Shown here: positions 1-7,766 of the stretch, piece after piece
Numbering within the stretch: the stretch's first letter is position 1
Layout of the letters: each line of letters starts with the position of its first letter
Source: Bacteroidia bacterium
GTDB lineage: Bacteria > Bacteroidota > Bacteroidia > Flavobacteriales_E > Vicingaceae
Direction of reading: 5' to 3'
Length of the DNA stretch: 43,730 bases
NCBI GenBank assembly: GCA_030433355.1
Contig: JAUIMG010000022.1
Span: forward strand, 1 to 43,730
Translations under genes and position numbers: made by a program
The notes under the pieces: model-generated
What the model saw: only the letters and a program-made list of their open reading frames with translations
Databases searched by the model: none
Told to the model about the DNA's origin: nothing

Positions 1-878
1 CCCAAATCAAGCTCATAGCTGTTAATGCTAATATTTGTAGGGCTAATATCTACCTCTTTGCCTAATAAATTGTATAATATAAAGCTTAAGCTCTCATTAC
101 CTTTATAATTAACTAAAACTCTATTCTCAAATGGATTAGGGTAAACATTCAATTTATCTTTTAAGATGTTCTCTCTTAATCCTATAGAAGTATCCTCAGG
201 TAAACTATCACAATTACCTAAGAAAAAGTCATCTAAGTAATAGTAGGCAACTTCATGATCAAATTTATTTCCTCCTTGAATTCTCAATGTATCAATGTTT
301 GAATCATCTTGAAAATGACCTATAATAATATATTTTTCTCCACCAATAGCTTTATAAGTAGCAGATAACTTGACCCAAGCTTGTATTTCTGTAAAGTAAT
401 TGGAGTCATTAAATTCAATTTGTGGATTTATGGGAATTGTAAGCTGAGTTTGGAAATTTAATTTATTACTAGAAAAATGAATCCCTAATTGATTTTTTAA
501 AGTATAATTGGAAGAATCTGCTAAACTCAAATAGAATTGCAAGCAATAGACAGAATCTCTTAAGAGAGGTGATGATAATTCATTTTGTATGTATTCTCTA
601 TATTCTGCTTGTTTGACAAATACAGCTATCCCATAATACCCTTCATACGCTTTCGCATATTGATAACCTCCAATATTAGAGGGTGCTTTAAAAGGCTCTC
701 TAGTTGAAGGGTGAATGAAATCAGGAGAGCCAAAACTTGGAGTCTCCCAATTTTTAGCTATAACTATATTAAAGTTACCTACAATCGTATCTTCAAAGCC
801 ACCATTTTGAATTAGGTTCTGGGCAGGAGAGCTCCTCAAACAAAACACAAAGACAAGAAGTGCTAGGAATAATCGCAT
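1..878 (-). CDS. Secreted protein with T9SS C-terminal sorting domain (3' end cut by window edge)
   Basis: About 292 residues are visible; the C-terminus lies beyond base 1. The N-terminus is a signal peptide ending near SSPAQ, followed by a mature start NLIQNGGFED, which is typical of Bacteroidota surface proteins with a carbohydrate-binding-like or jelly-roll domain. Near the window edge the protein reads NVYPNPFENRVLVNYKG, then LILYNLLGKEVD. This is the hallmark of the Por secretion (type A) sorting domain, which directs export across the outer membrane by the type IX system and is then cleaved. The middle domain (a DDFFLG motif after a long beta-rich stretch) is not assigned to an enzyme family; no catalytic motif is visible. 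The start is the ATG at 876-878. The gene lies 25 bases downstream of the antiporter gene on the same strand. Confidence is high for secretion and sorting and low for molecular function. Confidence 0.8.
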   Translation of the reverse strand, partial: MRLFLALLVFVFCLRSSPAQNLIQNGGFEDTIVGNFNIVIAKNWETPSFGSPDFIHPSTREPFKAPSNIGGYQYAKAYEGYYGIAVFVKQAEYREYIQNELSSPLLRDSVYCLQFYLSLADSSNYTLKNQLGIHFSSNKLNFQTQLTIPINPQIEFNDSNYFTEIQAWVKLSATYKAIGGEKYIIIGHFQDDSNIDTLRIQGGNKFDHEVAYYYLDDFFLGNCDSLPEDTSIGLRENILKDKLNVYPNPFENRVLVNYKGNESLSFILYNLLGKEVDISPTNISINSYELDL

Positions 879-903
879 AGCACTAATTTACGAAAGAAGG
901 CTT

Positions 904-2214
904 TTACTTTTCACTATTGCTCTCTTCCTCAAGACCTTCTCCTTCTTCTACTTTAGGGCTTAAAACCTCTTTGTCTTCAGCCGTGGTGCTTATGTGGTAG
1001 TGAAATGTAAACTCCTCAATAGGAATTACTTTTTTGCCACTAGCAACTAATGCAACTGCCATAATCACAGAGGTAATTATGATGATGTAGAGCAGTATGC
1101 CAGAATCAAAAGCAGGGTCTTTGTACTCATCAGGTATGCCAAAGAAAAGTAAAATAGTAATCAAGCCTCTGGGTGTTAGAAACACTTGGGGGTAAATGTC
1201 TCTTTGCACAAATAGTTTAATAAAGACAAAACGGATGGCATAAAGGGCAACAATGAGCACCACACTAATAATGGCCACTTCAAAATTGATCAAGCTTGCC
1301 AAAGAAATGCTAATACCAAAAAGTACAAAGAAAAAGGTACGCACCACAAAAGCAGATTCTATGGTTACCAAATGGAAATCTTTCAATATTTCTGTAACTA
1401 TTTCTTTCTTGATCCATTTATTGGCAATGCCCCTAAAAAATAACTTCCAATTGTTTAATATCAACCCAAAAATTAAAATGATGATTAGGGAAGAAAGATG
1501 AAATAGCTTTCCTACCGAATATAAAATTAGAAGTACTGCAATCAGCATAAACAGCTTTACTTCAGATTTCAGTTTCTGAAACACAATTACCAATAAGTAG
1601 CTAATGGCTAAGGAAAGCACTATGGTGATTCCAATATTGCTCAAAACATTTAGAGTAACCTCTTTAGCTCCATTGGCCTCGGCATTGCCAATGAGGAAGT
1701 AGAAAAACATGATTCCCAATATGTCTGAAAAGGTGCCATCGTATACCATAAACTCTCGCTTTTCTTGCGACATGCCTCCAACAGAAGGAATGATGATGGC
1801 ACTGCTCATGATAGAAAGCGGAATGGCATAAACCAGGCAAACAAAGAAATCATCTATAATAAAGAATTGGATAATGTAGGCAGAAACTACCGTTGTGGCT
1901 ACTAATGAGAGTAGAGCAACAGAAAAAGATTTCCAAATGATGGGCCATTTTTCTTTGGTGAGTTTTAAGTCTAAGGCGGCTTCTAAAACAATCATTATTA
2001 GTCCAACAATGCCTAAAATCTCCAAAATCTTGAAAATAATATTGCCAGAGCTAATGTTTAAATAAACCATTCCCTGCTTGATAAGTATGCCCAAAACAAT
2101 GAGCATTAACACAGAAGGGATGTTCGTTTTTTTAGAAATGATATTGAAAAAGTAAGAGACAATGATGATTATGCTAATTGCAATAATCACCGTATAAGGA
2201 CTTATTATCTCCAT
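904..2214 (-). CDS. Cation:proton antiporter (CPA1/NhaP-like)
   Basis: This 436-residue protein is almost entirely hydrophobic, with about 11-13 predicted membrane helices, and has a charged cytoplasmic tail rich in Glu and Ser (roughly residues 395-436). Helix composition and length fit the sodium/hydrogen exchanger family (PF00999). It would exchange Na+ or K+ for protons across the inner membrane, in pH and salt homeostasis. Motifs include the early segment TNIPSVLMLIVLGILIK and a later LTPRGLITILLFFGIP, close to the PRG segment conserved in bacterial exchangers. The start ATG lies inside the last 10 bases of the upstream gene (2205-3020), so the two are probably cotranscribed and translationally coupled. 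Which ion it carries cannot be read from the sequence. Confidence 0.82.
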   Translation of the reverse strand: MEIISPYTVIIAISIIIIVSYFFNIISKKTNIPSVLMLIVLGILIKQGMVYLNISSGNIIFKILEILGIVGLIMIVLEAALDLKLTKEKWPIIWKSFSVALLSLVATTVVSAYIIQFFIIDDFFVCLVYAIPLSIMSSAIIIPSVGGMSQEKREFMVYDGTFSDILGIMFFYFLIGNAEANGAKEVTLNVLSNIGITIVLSLAISYLLVIVFQKLKSEVKLFMLIAVLLILYSVGKLFHLSSLIIILIFGLILNNWKLFFRGIANKWIKKEIVTEILKDFHLVTIESAFVVRTFFFVLFGISISLASLINFEVAIISVVLIVALYAIRFVFIKLFVQRDIYPQVFLTPRGLITILLFFGIPDEYKDPAFDSGILLYIIIITSVIMAVALVASGKKVIPIEEFTFHYHISTTAEDKEVLSPKVEEGEGLEEESNSEK

Positions 2215-3020
2215 AGTTTCTTTTTCGTTTTCTCTTCCGAGTTTAGGTGAAAGAGATCATTAAAAATATTCGTCGCTAAGATGGGAAAATAATTGCTAAT
2301 AATCTCGTTTATATCATTTTGTGTAGAAGGGAAAGTTGTTCTAGAAATTCCAGTAGTTAGTATTTCTCCATTTTTGTGATACAAGGTATAATGCAGCTTT
2401 ATCATTCTATTGTAGCCCCCACTTTGCATGGCTATGGCATCGGTATAGTCGTTTTTAATATCTAGTTCTGTTACAAAAAGAAAGAACTCATTATTAAATT
2501 TAAGATGCATGCTATCTAACATTTTAGGATCGCTAATAACTGCTTTCATATAGCGCTCTCTTTCGTCTCTATAGGTTTTTATTTGTCCATCAGCTATTTC
2601 GCCTGCCTTGTATTTACTGTCCTCTTCTTTTTGCTTTAGCGAAAGCTTTTTCTTTCTTTCGTTTGGACTAGCTAATTCATATTCTAGAGTAATATTGTTG
2701 TAGATGTATTTCAAGTCTGCATCCGATTCGGCATCTTCTAGTTGGTAGAAAGAAGTAACATCGCACTTTTTATTGAAGGTATAAAAGAAGCTTTGGTCTA
2801 TCCCCAAGATAAAGCGATTGATAATCTCTTCTGAGTTTAAATTGTTTTGTTCGGCCAAGTCTCTGTTGATATCAGACAGATACATCTTTGTTTCAAAAGG
2901 CACTACCAACAAAGATTGATGCTCCAATTGAATGGGTTGATCTGTAAACCTTAGGGTAGAGTGTTGCCCAAAACTTAGTAAGGATAGAAAACTTAAGCTA
3001 GCGAATAGAATTTTTTTCAT
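2205..3020 (-). CDS. Unrecognised secreted protein
   Basis: I do not recognise this protein. From the ATG at 3020 it is 271 residues, beginning MKKILFASLSFLSLLSFG, a clear signal peptide with cleavage near GQHS. An in-frame ATG 21 bases further upstream would add MQLLLKG; the inner start is preferred because it gives a canonical signal peptide. The mature part is mixed alpha/beta with a Lys/Glu-rich segment (roughly residues 115-150) and one Cys (KKCDVTSF), and has no transmembrane helix. It is probably periplasmic or exported. A possible -7 promoter element sits at 3027-3034, only six bases before the ATG. The stop overlaps the antiporter start by 10 bases, suggesting an operon with it. No enzymatic motif was found. 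Confidence 0.7.
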   Translation of the reverse strand: MKKILFASLSFLSLLSFGQHSTLRFTDQPIQLEHQSLLVVPFETKMYLSDINRDLAEQNNLNSEEIINRFILGIDQSFFYTFNKKCDVTSFYQLEDAESDADLKYIYNNITLEYELASPNERKKKLSLKQKEEDSKYKAGEIADGQIKTYRDERERYMKAVISDPKMLDSMHLKFNNEFFLFVTELDIKNDYTDAIAMQSGGYNRMIKLHYTLYHKNGEILTTGISRTTFPSTQNDINEIISNYFPILATNIFNDLFHLNSEEKTKKKLWR

Positions 3021-3026
3021 ACCCTT

Positions 3027-3034
3027 CAAAAGTA
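3027..3034 (-). promoter_or_regulatory. Possible Bacteroidota -7 element (TACTTTTG)
   Basis: Read on the minus strand this is TACTTTTG, a full match to TAnnTTTG. It ends six bases before the ATG at 3020, so a transcript from it would have almost no leader. No clear -33 TTG was seen. Such 8-mers also occur by chance in AT-rich DNA. Confidence 0.35.
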
Positions 3035-3098
3035 GCTGCAATAGTTAGCGCTTCTTCCGCCTTAAGAGCTAATTTTAAATAACTGAATGTTAGTAAAA

Positions 3099-4418
3099 TC
3101 ATTGAAATAACCGAAGAAAATCATTGCCGTTTGCAATAACCATCAAACCAAGTAAAATAATAATCCCAGCTATTTGGGCATATTCTAAAACTTTCTCATG
3201 TGGCTTTCTACCGCTTATGATTTCATACAGCAGAAACATAACATGTCCGCCATCCAAGGCAGGAATTGGTAGAATATTCATTATAGCTAGTATGATAGAT
3301 AAGAAAGCGGTAAAGCTCCAAAATCTTTGCCAGTCCCACTCTGGGGAGAAAGCTTTTCCAATGGTAATAAATCCTCCCAAAGACTTATAGGCTTCGGTAT
3401 CTGGATTTAAGACTAATTTCATTTGCTTGATGTAATTATCAAACGAACTGTATGCTTTGTTAATACCTGCAGGGATAGACTCTAAGAAAGTATATTCTTG
3501 AATGGCCACCTCTAATTGTTCCATGGCAGGTAAAATCATAAATCCTATGGTTCCAGCTTCAGTAACTAGAGCATCTAAGAGTATTTCCGTATTATTTCTT
3601 ACAAGGCTTATTGTAACACCTTGCCCTTTGTTTTCAGCAAGTACTTTAACTACATCTTGAAAGAAAGGAGTTGAAATGCCATTGATAGCTATTATTTGAT
3701 CTCCCTTTTGTAAACCGGCCACTTCCGCATTAGAACCAGCAGTAACTTCCTCTACAATTGGAGTTAAAGCAGGCTCCATCATAGATTGCTGACTCTTAAT
3801 CATTTTGGCTACCGTATTCTCTGGAATTGGAATGCTTTTTCTTTCTCCCAATCTATTCACTTCAATGGTTTTAGCATCTTCTAAGAGAATTTTTAGTTGA
3901 ATATCTCCGAATTTCTCTACTTTCTCGCCATCTACACTTAAAATTTTATCTCCGCTTTGCAGCCCCATTTCTATAGCAGAGCTATCTGCATAGATACCGT
4001 ATTTTAAGCTGTCTGTTGGGATGTATTGGCTTCCCCAAACCAACATTACCATGGCGTAAATTGCCATTCCAAGAATTACATTTACAAAAACTCCACCAAG
4101 CATAATAATTAATCTTTGCCAAGCTGGCTTAGATCTGAATTCCCAAGGTTGAGGTTCTTGCTTCATTTGTTCTTTGTCCATAGACTCGTCAATCATTCCA
4201 GATATTTTCACATATCCCCCTAATGGAAGCCATCCAATACCATATTCCGTTTCGCCTTTTTTGATTTTAAAAATGGAGAACCAAGGATCGAAAAACAAAT
4301 AGAATTTCTCTACTCTAGTTTTAAAAAGTTTAGCTGGGATAAAGTGTCCAAGCTCGTGAAGTATAACTAAAATGGAGAGACTCAATAACAATTGAGAAGC
4401 TCTTATAAGAATTTCCAT
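3099..4418 (-). CDS. rseP: RIP metalloprotease RseP (site-2 protease)
   Basis: RseP is a membrane zinc protease that cuts transmembrane segments, classically anti-sigma factors after a first periplasmic cut, and also clears signal-peptide remnants. The 439-residue protein has the zinc motif HELGH at residues 21-25 in the first helix and the C-terminal LDG motif at 388-390 (ALDGGH), which supplies the third metal ligand. There are about four membrane helices. The region between carries PDZ material: one partial repeat near 120-190 and a clear PDZ at about 212-285 (GLQKGDQIIAINGI). The length matches the family. The ATG at 4418 is preceded by a good -7 element at 4436-4443. It lies upstream of the unknown secreted gene and downstream of dxr, all on the minus strand, an order I associate with envelope housekeeping in Bacteroidota. 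Confidence 0.95.
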   Translation of the reverse strand: MEILIRASQLLLSLSILVILHELGHFIPAKLFKTRVEKFYLFFDPWFSIFKIKKGETEYGIGWLPLGGYVKISGMIDESMDKEQMKQEPQPWEFRSKPAWQRLIIMLGGVFVNVILGMAIYAMVMLVWGSQYIPTDSLKYGIYADSSAIEMGLQSGDKILSVDGEKVEKFGDIQLKILLEDAKTIEVNRLGERKSIPIPENTVAKMIKSQQSMMEPALTPIVEEVTAGSNAEVAGLQKGDQIIAINGISTPFFQDVVKVLAENKGQGVTISLVRNNTEILLDALVTEAGTIGFMILPAMEQLEVAIQEYTFLESIPAGINKAYSSFDNYIKQMKLVLNPDTEAYKSLGGFITIGKAFSPEWDWQRFWSFTAFLSIILAIMNILPIPALDGGHVMFLLYEIISGRKPHEKVLEYAQIAGIIILLGLMVIANGNDFLRLFQ

Positions 4419-4435
4419 GAATAAAAATTAAGGGG

Positions 4436-4443
4436 CAAAACTA
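4436..4443 (-). promoter_or_regulatory. Probable -7 promoter element for rseP (TAGTTTTG)
   Basis: The minus-strand sequence TAGTTTTG matches TAnnTTTG and ends 17 bases before the rseP ATG, leaving a short leader. It lies in the 73-base gap between dxr and rseP, so rseP may be transcribed independently of dxr. No convincing -33 TTG was found at the expected spacing. Confidence 0.45.
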
Positions 4444-4491
4444 AGCATTTACCCTACTTTATGATGCTATTTTAAGACTTTATAACAAGCT

Positions 4492-5655
4492 TTAAGCTTG
4501 GTAGTTCTTTACTATTTCCAGGGCCTTTTGTCTGGCCAATTCATTGGTTTGGATATAGTCTTCTATTTTGGGGCTTTTTACAAATTCTGTTGCATGCATT
4601 ACTTGCTCATTAATTTCTCCGATGGCAAGGAATGGAATTAGTTCTTTTCTAAAGGCTTCATTGGTAATTTCATTGGCTGCATTTAAAGCACAAGCAATAT
4701 TCCCACCTTTTTCTAATGCATCAAATGCTAAGGCAAGGTTTTTAAATAATTTATCGTCTGCTTTTTCAAAAGTTAGACTGGAGAAGTTTGCGAAATCGAA
4801 ACGCTCAAAATCGGAAGGAATACGGTTGGGGTAACCCAAGGCATATTGTATTGGCAACTTCATATCTGGAAGTCCCATTTGTGCTTTCATACTGCCATCT
4901 TCAAATTGAACCAAGGAATGAATAATAGATTGCGGATGCACAATTACTTCTATTTGATGAGGTTCTAGTTCAAACAGCCATTTGGCTTCAATTACCTCCA
5001 AGCCTTTGTTCATAAGAGTAGCAGAATCAATGGTAATTTTTGCCCCCATTTCCCAATTCGGATGCTTTAGGGCATCTGCTTTGGATACTTTTTCTAATTG
5101 AGCACGATTGAACCCTCTAAATGGTCCGCCAGAAGCGGTAAGAATAATTTTTTCAATTGGATTGTGAAACTCACCAACTAGGCATTGAAAAATAGCAGAG
5201 TGTTCAGAATCTACAGGGAGAATTGGTACTTGGTATTGATTGGCAAGCTTGCTTATAAGTTCGCCGGCAACCACCAAAGTTTCTTTGTTGGCAAGGGCAA
5301 TTTTTTTCTTTGCTTTAATGGCTTCAATAGTTGGCTCTAGACCCGAATAACCAACCATTGCAGTTAAAACCGTGTCTATAGAATCCATCTGAACCACTTC
5401 CTTTAGTGCTTCTTTGCCTGCATAGGTTTTAATTCCTTCTGCCCAAAGCTCTTTAGAGATAGAATCGTATTGCTTTTCATCGCCAATAACCACACAATTT
5501 GGTTTAAACTCTAGCGCTTGTTCAACCAATAGTTTCCCATTAGAATGTGCGGTAAGCACCTCTACTTCAAATAAATCTGGATTGCTTTTGATTACATCTA
5601 AAGCTTGTGTTCCAATGGAACCTGTGGAGCCTAGAATAGCGATTTTCTTTTTCAA
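4492..5655 (-). CDS. dxr: 1-deoxy-D-xylulose 5-phosphate reductoisomerase
   Basis: Dxr catalyses the committed step of the MEP isoprenoid pathway: NADPH-dependent rearrangement and reduction of DXP to 2-C-methyl-D-erythritol 4-phosphate in the cytoplasm. The 387-residue length is normal. The NADPH-binding loop GSTGSIG is at residues 9-15. The metal-binding DSE is at 149-151, the TASGGPF loop follows near 173-179, and the NKG..E motif (N216, K217, E220) supplies further substrate and metal contacts. All expected active-site residues are present. The ATG at 5655 begins MKKKIAILG, as in most family members. The upstream gap to the vWA gene is only 29 bases, so it may be read from that promoter. 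Isoprenoids made here include the undecaprenyl carrier needed by the polysaccharide locus. Confidence 0.96.
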   Translation of the reverse strand: MKKKIAILGSTGSIGTQALDVIKSNPDLFEVEVLTAHSNGKLLVEQALEFKPNCVVIGDEKQYDSISKELWAEGIKTYAGKEALKEVVQMDSIDTVLTAMVGYSGLEPTIEAIKAKKKIALANKETLVVAGELISKLANQYQVPILPVDSEHSAIFQCLVGEFHNPIEKIILTASGGPFRGFNRAQLEKVSKADALKHPNWEMGAKITIDSATLMNKGLEVIEAKWLFELEPHQIEVIVHPQSIIHSLVQFEDGSMKAQMGLPDMKLPIQYALGYPNRIPSDFERFDFANFSSLTFEKADDKLFKNLALAFDALEKGGNIACALNAANEITNEAFRKELIPFLAIGEINEQVMHATEFVKSPKIEDYIQTNELARQKALEIVKNYQA

Positions 5656-5684
5656 TACCTTGATTTTAATGCAATTTTACACCT

Positions 5685-6944
5685 TTATTTTAAAGCTTGC
5701 TCTTTCACAGCTTCAAGAACTTTCTTGGTGTCTCTTTCACTTCTGCAATGCAACAATTCCCCTCCTCCCAAGTCTGCAATTTCTTTTAATGACTTGTTTG
5801 TCCACCTATCATTTTTGATGCCTAATACAGTAATGTTAATGCCTTGCTTGGCATTTTGTTCAATTTTATTTCGCAAGCCTATATTTCTTTCGCCAATATC
5901 AAAAGCTCCGTCGCTGCTTAGGATGATTTGATTATTCCCATTTTCAAGGAAGTTAGACTTTGCTACTTCAATGGCTTTTTTTATCCCTTTTACTGCATTG
6001 GTACTGCCATCTGCTTGAATATTCATAATGATATCTTCAATGTCTTTTTTGGCAATGGCAGAAGTTGGCTTTAAAATAACAGTAGCTTCCCCTGAATAGC
6101 TAACAATGCTTAAATAGTCAATAGATCGAAGTGGTTTTAAAAGCTCAATCATGGTTTTTTGTAGCAAAGCCATTTTATCTTCTTCGCGCATTGAAGTAGA
6201 GGCGTCTATAAGAAAAACAATATTGTTGGGAATAAATTCATTTCCCAATAAGGTATCTTGAATTTCTTCTATGGGGTTTGTAGTGGTAATAGGAGTAGCT
6301 ATTTCTACCACTGTAGCTTCTTCTACAAGCATTACTTCCTCTTTGCTCTCTATTGGCTCTTCTTGCTTGCTTTCAAGTTCTGCAATTACACTAGCATGAA
6401 TAATTTGACTGCTATTTTGAATATTTTTTATCGAATCTTTCACCTCAGCAATTTCCTCTCGATTACCAATAATAACGTAATGGCGTTTTATGGGGCTTGC
6501 ACTTTGTTTTTGGAAAGCCTGTAAGCTTTTTTGGGCCATATCGGCACTGCTAAAAGAAGGGCAGTCTTGCAAATTATTCTTTGGCATAACTTTCACCTCG
6601 CCTGAAAATGTTATTTCTTGAGGCTCATTCAAATGACTCAAATAGATATTTACATCCACTTTAAACTTTCCTTTTTCCTTGGGATTGATTTTAAAACGTA
6701 AGAGCGTAGCTTGATTGGAAGGTATGGTTTTGGATCTATATTTAACATCCATTTCAATTGGTTTATCTATTCGCAGGATGAAGATATTTTCGCCGGTGTA
6801 GTTGGCCAAGTTAATTTCAACTACATCTTCATTCAATTGGCTTATTTCTCCTAAGTCGAAAGAAGTTTGACTAAATTCTTGAGCAAATAGACCAGAGGCA
6901 AAAAGCAGTATTAGAGCTAGAAGAAGGGGTTTCATAAAATTCAT
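5685..6944 (-). CDS. Secreted vWA-domain protein with N-terminal Ig-like (DUF1573-type) domain
   Basis: This 419-residue protein begins with a signal peptide (MKPLLLALILLFASGLFAQ after an alternative first Met; starts at 6944 or 6935). Residues about 22-120 form an Ig-like beta domain resembling DUF1573, with FDLGEI followed by a series of alternating hydrophobic strands. Next comes a Cys/Ser/Gln-rich linker with a short YVIIGNREE segment, then an acidic linker. A von Willebrand A domain spans about 240-415. Its MIDAS metal site is visible as DASTS (247-251), with the further Thr/Asp in DGSTN and SSDGAFD. vWA domains bind a partner through a divalent metal ion. The protein is probably periplasmic or surface-exposed and acts as a binding or scaffold protein; the partner is unknown. 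It lies in a minus-strand run with dxr. Confidence 0.82.
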   Translation of the reverse strand: MNFMKPLLLALILLFASGLFAQEFSQTSFDLGEISQLNEDVVEINLANYTGENIFILRIDKPIEMDVKYRSKTIPSNQATLLRFKINPKEKGKFKVDVNIYLSHLNEPQEITFSGEVKVMPKNNLQDCPSFSSADMAQKSLQAFQKQSASPIKRHYVIIGNREEIAEVKDSIKNIQNSSQIIHASVIAELESKQEEPIESKEEVMLVEEATVVEIATPITTTNPIEEIQDTLLGNEFIPNNIVFLIDASTSMREEDKMALLQKTMIELLKPLRSIDYLSIVSYSGEATVILKPTSAIAKKDIEDIIMNIQADGSTNAVKGIKKAIEVAKSNFLENGNNQIILSSDGAFDIGERNIGLRNKIEQNAKQGINITVLGIKNDRWTNKSLKEIADLGGGELLHCRSERDTKKVLEAVKEQALK

Positions 6945-6974
6945 AGTAGGGGAAAGGCAAAGATTGTGCTAAAC

Positions 6975-7670
6975 TTACTTTGTTGCTACGCCAATTAGAA
7001 TGTAATGGTTGCTTTTTGGGAACACTTTATCAAAAATTCTATCCAATTTGCCTAGAAAAGAGCGTTGCGATTCCGTTCTTCCAAAGGCACCGAAAAAGCC
7101 TATTGTTTTGTAATGAAAGCTATCAAAATCCTCAAAAGTAGCATCTACTTCATCAATAGATAAGTAGTTCCAATCATTTCCCCACTTCACAAATTTCTTT
7201 CTAAAGAATTGATGTAGAGGTGATGCAATTAAATTTTCAGAAAAAATAAGTTGACCTCCTTTCTTAAGAGACTTATGGATCTGTTTGGCAGTTTCCTTTT
7301 TTCTTTCGTTCCTTCCTCCTCGGCTTACACCACCTAAAATGGACTTAAAAGCAACTAAATCGAACTGATTAGTGTAAGGAATGTCTAAAGCATTGATTGC
7401 TTCATACTTGATGTTTAGTCTTGGGTATTTATTGTGTAGAGGAGAGGCAATCTCTTCGGGGTTTTCTAAGTCTGAGCAAATGCTTTCTCCGCCATTTAAT
7501 GCCATCCATAAGGAAAGACCGCCAGAGTTTCCGCCTAATTCAAGACATTGATAGCTCTCAAAAGAGGGGTTTATATGTTTTTGCCAAAAGGGAATAGCTC
7601 TAGACCAATTGACAATATCCCATTGAATGACATCTTTCTTTAGATTAGACCCAAGCGTTCTCATTTGCAT
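6975..7670 (-). CDS. Class I SAM-dependent methyltransferase
   Basis: The 231-residue protein has a methyltransferase motif I at about residues 42-52 (CLELGGNSGG), an acidic residue after strand 2 (CSDLENPEE), a motif II-like region with FDLVAFKSILGGVSRG, and a later GGQLIFSEN strand typical of the class I fold. It would transfer a methyl group from S-adenosylmethionine; the substrate cannot be read. It is divergent from the flippase that opens the polysaccharide locus, with 96 bases between the starts, so it may modify a glycan or lipid product of that locus, but this is inference. Two possible starts exist, M1 at 7670 and M3 at 7664. A -7 element at 7675-7682 lies very close to both. Confidence 0.75.
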   Translation of the reverse strand: MQMRTLGSNLKKDVIQWDIVNWSRAIPFWQKHINPSFESYQCLELGGNSGGLSLWMALNGGESICSDLENPEEIASPLHNKYPRLNIKYEAINALDIPYTNQFDLVAFKSILGGVSRGGRNERKKETAKQIHKSLKKGGQLIFSENLIASPLHQFFRKKFVKWGNDWNYLSIDEVDATFEDFDSFHYKTIGFFGAFGRTESQRSFLGKLDRIFDKVFPKSNHYILIGVATK

Positions 7671-7674
7671 GCGC

Positions 7675-7682
7675 CAAATTTA
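7675..7682 (-). promoter_or_regulatory. Possible -7 element for the methyltransferase (TAAATTTG)
   Basis: The minus-strand sequence TAAATTTG matches TAnnTTTG. It ends four bases before the ATG at 7670 and ten bases before the ATG at 7664, so use of this promoter favours the second Met or a leaderless message. Confidence 0.35.
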
Positions 7683-7743
7683 CATAAGACAATTTTAGTC
7701 TATCCGTGTAATATTCTTAATCGTTTAACATTTACAATTAGCT

Positions 7744-7751
7744 TACTTTTG
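7744..7751 (+). promoter_or_regulatory. Probable -7 promoter element opening the polysaccharide locus (TACTTTTG)
   Basis: The sequence TACTTTTG matches the Bacteroidota -7 consensus and ends 15 bases before the chosen flippase ATG at 7767. It supports that start over the longer open frame, because the extra upstream codons would lie outside the transcript. It would drive the tightly packed plus-strand run up to about 16251. Confidence 0.5.
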
Positions 7752-7766
7752 CAGCAAGTCAGTTCG

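Noticed and set aside
7665-7766. Upstream extension of the flippase open frame to an ATG at 7665
   Set aside because: The extra 34 residues do not resemble flippase N-termini, overlap the divergent methyltransferase start, and lie before the -7 element at 7744-7751.
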